A stretch of 64,000 nucleotides of DNA from JADCRZ01 sp031399065 (lineage in GTDB: Bacteria; Bacteroidota; Bacteroidia; Chitinophagales; Chitinophagaceae): assembly GCA_031399065.1 (NCBI GenBank), contig JANNOM010000048.1, forward strand, positions 62,001 through 126,000, given 5' to 3'. Every line of letters begins with the position of its first letter. The first letter of the stretch is position 1. The notes below the pieces were generated by a model. It had not been told where the DNA came from and ran no database searches. It saw only the letters and a program-made list of their open reading frames with translations. Both the position numbers and the translations under genes were made by a program. Shown here in pieces: positions 60,779 to 64,000 of this stretch.

Positions 60779-62887
60779 ATGTACTCTGACGAACTTACCC
60801 GCTCATTGCAGACAACAGCCGGTAAACTGCTGAAAGACCTGGCGGCCATTACCCCTGAGCAAATAAAAGTGCTCCGCGAGGTGCTACGCTTCCAGGAATA
60901 TCGTTACTATGTGCTGAATGATCCGCTGCTGAGCGATTATGAATACGATCAGCTTTATAAGGTGTTGGAGCGGCTGGAAAAAGAAAACCCGGAGCTGATT
61001 ACCCCCGACTCCCCCACCCAGCGCATAGGCAAGGGCCTTACCAAAGATTTCCCTACGGTGCAGCACCTGGTGCCCATGTTGTCGCTGGATAATTCATATA
61101 ACAGCGAAGACCTGCTGGATTTTGACCGGAAAATAAGAGAAGCTACCAAACTGGAAGAAATCGAATACTGTGTGGAGCCCAAATTTGACGGAGCCAGTAT
61201 TTCACTGGTATACGAGAACGATCATCTTTTGCGGGGTGCCACCCGGGGAGATGGCGTGGAGGGAGACGATATTACTCCCAATATCCGGCAGATACGAACC
61301 GTACCCCTTTCTGCCGCTTTTTCAGAATACGGGCTGCAGTCGGCCGAGATCCGCGGCGAAGTAATGATCAATAAAAATCATTTTAAAAAATTTAACGAGC
61401 AGCTTGCGGAGCAGGGCATACCTCCACTTGCCAACCCCCGCAACGCGGCGGCCGGTACATTGCGCATGAAAGATCCTGCCGAAGTGAGGCGCAGGAACCT
61501 GGAGACTTTTACATACCAGATCAGTTATTACATCCTCACGGGAGAAAAGAACAGGGAGCCACAAACGCATTCCGAAAGCCTGGAAATGTTATGGAACCTG
61601 GGGTTCAGAAGTCCCCGCCAGGAGATGAAAGTGCTGAAAGGCATACAGGCGGTGGTGGACTATTGTAATGAATATGAGCAGCACCGCGACGACCTGCCGT
61701 ACGAGATCGACGGCATGGTCGTTAAAGTAAACAGCTTCGCGTTGCAGGATCGTATGGGCATCACGTCTCACCATCCCCGCTGGGCCATCGCCTTTAAGTT
61801 TAAAGCCCGTCAGGCTACCAGCAAATTATTGCGGGTAGAATACCAGGTAGGTCGTACGGGCAATATCGGGCCGGTGGCCAAACTGCAACCGGTCGCCATC
61901 GGAGGAGTAACCGTTAGTTCGGTTTCGCTTTTTAACGAAGACAATATACATGACAAAGACCTGCGCATCGGCGATACCGTGCTGGTGGAAAGAGCGGGAG
62001 ATGTAATTCCTTATATAGTAAAGTCTTTACACGAACTGAGGGATGGAAGAGAAGAGATCATACGGTTCCCCACCCATTGCCCTGCCTGCGGTGATGAACT
62101 GTATCGGGCGGAAGAAGAAGCAGCCTGGCGTTGTACCAATATCAACTGCAGTGCACAGGTGCTGGAACGGCTGATCCATTTTGCATCCAAAGATGCCATG
62201 GACATACGCGGCATCGGCGAATCGAACATCCGTAAATTTCACGGATTGGGATTGTTAAAAACCATTCCTGATATCTACCGGTTAAACTTCGACACCATCG
62301 GCGCATTGGATGGCTTTGGAAAAAGGTCGGTCGATAATATGCGCAGTGCCATCGAGCACTCCAAAACGCAGCCGCTGCACCGGCTTATATTCGGTTTGGG
62401 AATACGCTTTGTCGGAGAAACGATGGCGAAAACACTGGCCAATGCCGTTAGTTATCTTCCCGATCTTAAAAACTTTACGGAGGAGCACCTGCTTAATCTG
62501 GAAGACGTAGGCCCAAAAGTAGCCGGCAGCATAGTATTATTCTTTGCCAACGACGACAACCTGGCAATGCTGAAAGAACTGGAAACACTGGGGGTGCAAG
62601 TGTATAACCAAAAGAAAAAACAAACTGACGCCGGCAATCTTAACGGGCTCACCTTCCTGTTTACAGGAACACTACCAACGCTTAAAAGAACAGAGGCGGA
62701 GGAAATAGTAGAAAGTAACGGTGGTAAAATAGTTTCCGGCGTAAGCAGTAAGTTAAATTACCTGGTAGTAGGCGATGACGCAGGCAGCAAGCTGGAAAAG
62801 GCTAAAAAAATACAATCGATAAGAGTAATAAATGAAGCGGAGTTTCTCGACCTTTTACGTAACTTTAGTAAAATTGCTGACCAATGA
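60779..62887 (+). CDS. ligA: NAD-dependent DNA ligase
   Basis: This 702-residue enzyme seals nicks in DNA using NAD. The order is a Ia domain (FQEYRYYVLNDPLLSDYEYDQL), adenylation domain with K135 in EPKFDGASI, OB fold (VGRTGNIGPVAKLQPV), C4 zinc finger (CPACGDEL..CTNINC), helix-hairpin-helix repeats (IRGIGESNI, LEDVGPKVAGS) and a BRCT domain (LTFLFTGTLPTLKRTEAEEI). Length and domains are complete. Its TGA overlaps the ATG of the next gene (ATGA), which implies translational coupling. Confidence 0.98.
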   Translation: MYSDELTRSLQTTAGKLLKDLAAITPEQIKVLREVLRFQEYRYYVLNDPLLSDYEYDQLYKVLERLEKENPELITPDSPTQRIGKGLTKDFPTVQHLVPMLSLDNSYNSEDLLDFDRKIREATKLEEIEYCVEPKFDGASISLVYENDHLLRGATRGDGVEGDDITPNIRQIRTVPLSAAFSEYGLQSAEIRGEVMINKNHFKKFNEQLAEQGIPPLANPRNAAAGTLRMKDPAEVRRRNLETFTYQISYYILTGEKNREPQTHSESLEMLWNLGFRSPRQEMKVLKGIQAVVDYCNEYEQHRDDLPYEIDGMVVKVNSFALQDRMGITSHHPRWAIAFKFKARQATSKLLRVEYQVGRTGNIGPVAKLQPVAIGGVTVSSVSLFNEDNIHDKDLRIGDTVLVERAGDVIPYIVKSLHELRDGREEIIRFPTHCPACGDELYRAEEEAAWRCTNINCSAQVLERLIHFASKDAMDIRGIGESNIRKFHGLGLLKTIPDIYRLNFDTIGALDGFGKRSVDNMRSAIEHSKTQPLHRLIFGLGIRFVGETMAKTLANAVSYLPDLKNFTEEHLLNLEDVGPKVAGSIVLFFANDDNLAMLKELETLGVQVYNQKKKQTDAGNLNGLTFLFTGTLPTLKRTEAEEIVESNGGKIVSGVSSKLNYLVVGDDAGSKLEKAKKIQSIRVINEAEFLDLLRNFSKIADQ

Positions 62888-63444
62888 TAAAGAAACTCGC
62901 CAACGAGGAATGGAAACCCCTTACTTTTCCCGGGGGTAAATTCCTCTTAAAAAACTACGCTTTATCTTCCAGGGGCCGCCTGGCCAGTTATATGGAAGAT
63001 ATACTGCAAGATGGAAAATTACTGAACGGCTCCGTTACCACGGGCTACAAAACCCTTAATCTCCATCGCCCGGGGCATAATGGAACTATTTACATACACC
63101 GGGAAATGGCCAAACTATTTCACAAAAAACCTACTCCCAAACACAAATACGTTATTCATATCAATCACGAAAGAAGTGATAACAGTGTAAAGAACCTTAA
63201 ATGGGTAACGGTTAAGGAAATGATCGAACACCAGCAGAAAAGTCCTGCCAAGATTGCCTATAAAGAAGTGCAGGCAACCCGCACCATTGGCCGCAAATTG
63301 AACGCGTCGCAGGTAAAAACAATCAAGCGGCTGCTGGGATCCAAAAGCCGCACCCAAACTATACGGCAGATCGCCAGCGACTACGGAGTGAGCGATATGA
63401 CCTTATACCGGATCAAAAGCGGGGAGAACTGGGGAAGAATATAA
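62884..63444 (+). CDS. HNH/NUMOD4-like protein coupled to ligA
   Basis: This 186-residue protein begins with a NUMOD4-like segment (EWKPLTFPGGKFLLKNYALSSRGR), has an HNH_3-like core (YIHREMAKLF, then VIHINHERSDNSVKNLKWVT with the H and both N positions kept but Ile in place of the usual Asp before the His) and ends with a helix-turn-helix of the resolvase/sigma type (TQTIRQIASDYGVSDMTLYRI). Such domain sets occur in homing endonucleases of mobile DNA. Here the gene overlaps ligA by 4 bases and shares its terminator, which suggests a host function. It could instead be a DNA-binding regulator with a dead nuclease core. Confidence 0.8.
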   Translation: MIKKLANEEWKPLTFPGGKFLLKNYALSSRGRLASYMEDILQDGKLLNGSVTTGYKTLNLHRPGHNGTIYIHREMAKLFHKKPTPKHKYVIHINHERSDNSVKNLKWVTVKEMIEHQQKSPAKIAYKEVQATRTIGRKLNASQVKTIKRLLGSKSRTQTIRQIASDYGVSDMTLYRIKSGENWGRI

Positions 63445-63467
63445 TCATCACTAACTATATTATTTAA

Positions 63468-63515
63468 CATGCTCATAGCACACTTTTAAAGAAGTACTAT
63501 GAGCATGTTTTTTTT
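63468..63515 (+). terminator. Terminator of the ligA operon
   Basis: ACATGCTCATAG and CTATGAGCATGT pair perfectly over 12 bases around a 17-base loop, followed by eight T residues on the plus strand. The T run reaches the asd stop on the other strand, so the element may serve both genes. Confidence 0.88.
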
Positions 63516-63999
63516 ATAGAAGTCCCCTACTTACCAGGTACTCCGCTATCTGTACTGCATTAGTAGCCGCTCCTTTGCGAAGGTTGTCGCTTACTATCCA
63601 CATATTGAGGGTATTGGCCTGGGTTTCATCCCGGCGTAACCTTCCTACGAATACGTCGTCTTTTTCATGCGCCCACAAAGGCATGGGATAAAACTGGTTA
63701 GCGTCGTCGTTTTGCACTACTACACCCGGGGCATCGCTTAACAGTCGTTTTACTTCATCCAGGTCGAAATCATGCTCAAATTCCACGTTTACGCTCTCGC
63801 TGTGGCCGCCCATAACGGGTATGCGCACTGTAGTGGCCGTTACCTTGATACTGTCATCCTGCATTATTTTACAGGTCTCTTTTACCATTTTCATTTCCTC
63901 TTTCGTATAACCGTTTTCAAGGAAAACATCTATCTGCGGTATTACGTTCAGATCTATCTGGTATTTATAAGCCTTTTCTCCTTCTACGCCGTTTCTTTC
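63514..63999 (-). CDS. asd: Aspartate-semialdehyde dehydrogenase (5' end cut by window edge)
   Basis: This is the C-terminal part of Asd; the frame is open to the right edge of the window, and the ATG at 63894 is internal. Recognised blocks are YQIDLNVIPQIDVF and NGYTKEEMKMVKET, the substrate-site region VRIPVMGGHSESVNVEFE, and the ending WIVSDNLRKGAATNAVQIAEYL. Asd makes aspartate semialdehyde for lysine, threonine, methionine and cell-wall precursors in the cytosol. The catalytic Cys lies outside the window. Confidence 0.95.
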   Translation of the reverse strand, partial: ERNGVEGEKAYKYQIDLNVIPQIDVFLENGYTKEEMKMVKETCKIMQDDSIKVTATTVRIPVMGGHSESVNVEFEHDFDLDEVKRLLSDAPGVVVQNDDANQFYPMPLWAHEKDDVFVGRLRRDETQANTLNMWIVSDNLRKGAATNAVQIAEYLVSRGLL

Positions 64000-64000
64000 A

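Noticed and set aside
1..64000. CRISPR arrays, tRNA or rRNA genes, prophage and insertion sequences
   Set aside because: Reading through all intergenic gaps I saw no regular spacer-repeat array, no cloverleaf, no transposase or phage protein. A tRNA scan would settle the tRNA point.

Overview
The window reads as a chromosomal segment of a Bacteroidota bacterium, most likely of the Chitinophagaceae. The evidence is a GldA-type ABC ATPase, a TonB-dependent receptor, a two-component propeller/Y_Y_Y sensor kinase, a MetH split into two polypeptides, ribosomal protein THX, DUF2141, DUF4286 and DUF1080 proteins, few clear Shine-Dalgarno sites, and many perfect copies of the Bacteroidota -7 box TAnnTTTG. 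Gene density is high on both strands. I saw no rRNA, tRNA, CRISPR array, prophage or insertion sequence. The window cuts an ABC exporter at its left edge and asd at its right edge.

Layout. 0-5 kb: the end of an ABC exporter, then a minus-strand three-gene signalling operon (PAS kinase, single-domain receiver, REC-PAS-kinase). 5-9 kb: small metabolic and unknown genes and an M32 carboxypeptidase. 9-15 kb: a minus-strand run of propeller sensor kinase, LuxR-type regulator, MopE/beta-trefoil-like secreted protein and lipoprotein. 15-25 kb: DinB-like protein, sensor kinase, DUF1080, transglutaminase, a tolC-hlyD-gpsA run and a TonB-dependent receptor. 25-33 kb: a ParE-like toxin-antitoxin pair whose toxin is frameshifted, eno-gldA, a SulP/carbonic anhydrase pair, acs and an L,D-transpeptidase. 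33-38.6 kb: kbl, ridA, tadA, a receiver protein, a GC-rich unknown gene and an AT-rich HxlR/SnoaL pair with a visible operator-promoter. 38.6-46 kb: an NtrC-type regulator with a hybrid kinase, and a helicase-nuclease. 46-55 kb: a Big_5 lipoprotein, recR, split metH, a LOG-family protein, xth, HU and THX. 55-64 kb: pdxH-pyrH, the rplM-rpsI-rpsB-tsf operon, and ligA overlapping an HNH/NUMOD-type gene.

Most of this is core housekeeping with a dense layer of signal transduction: five histidine kinases and four receiver proteins without a kinase domain. The points most worth a second look are: a frameshift in the toxin of the TA pair; promoter boxes placed 4-5 bases before the ATG of recR, ridA, the LOG gene, xth and tolC, which predicts leaderless mRNAs; an HNH-like gene translationally coupled to ligA; a promoter-defined leader of about 230 nt before metH; a Gly/Arg-rich tail on ribosomal protein S2; and direct repeats overlapping the -33 element of the HxlR-adjacent gene. 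All family names come from motif recognition by eye; no database search was run.
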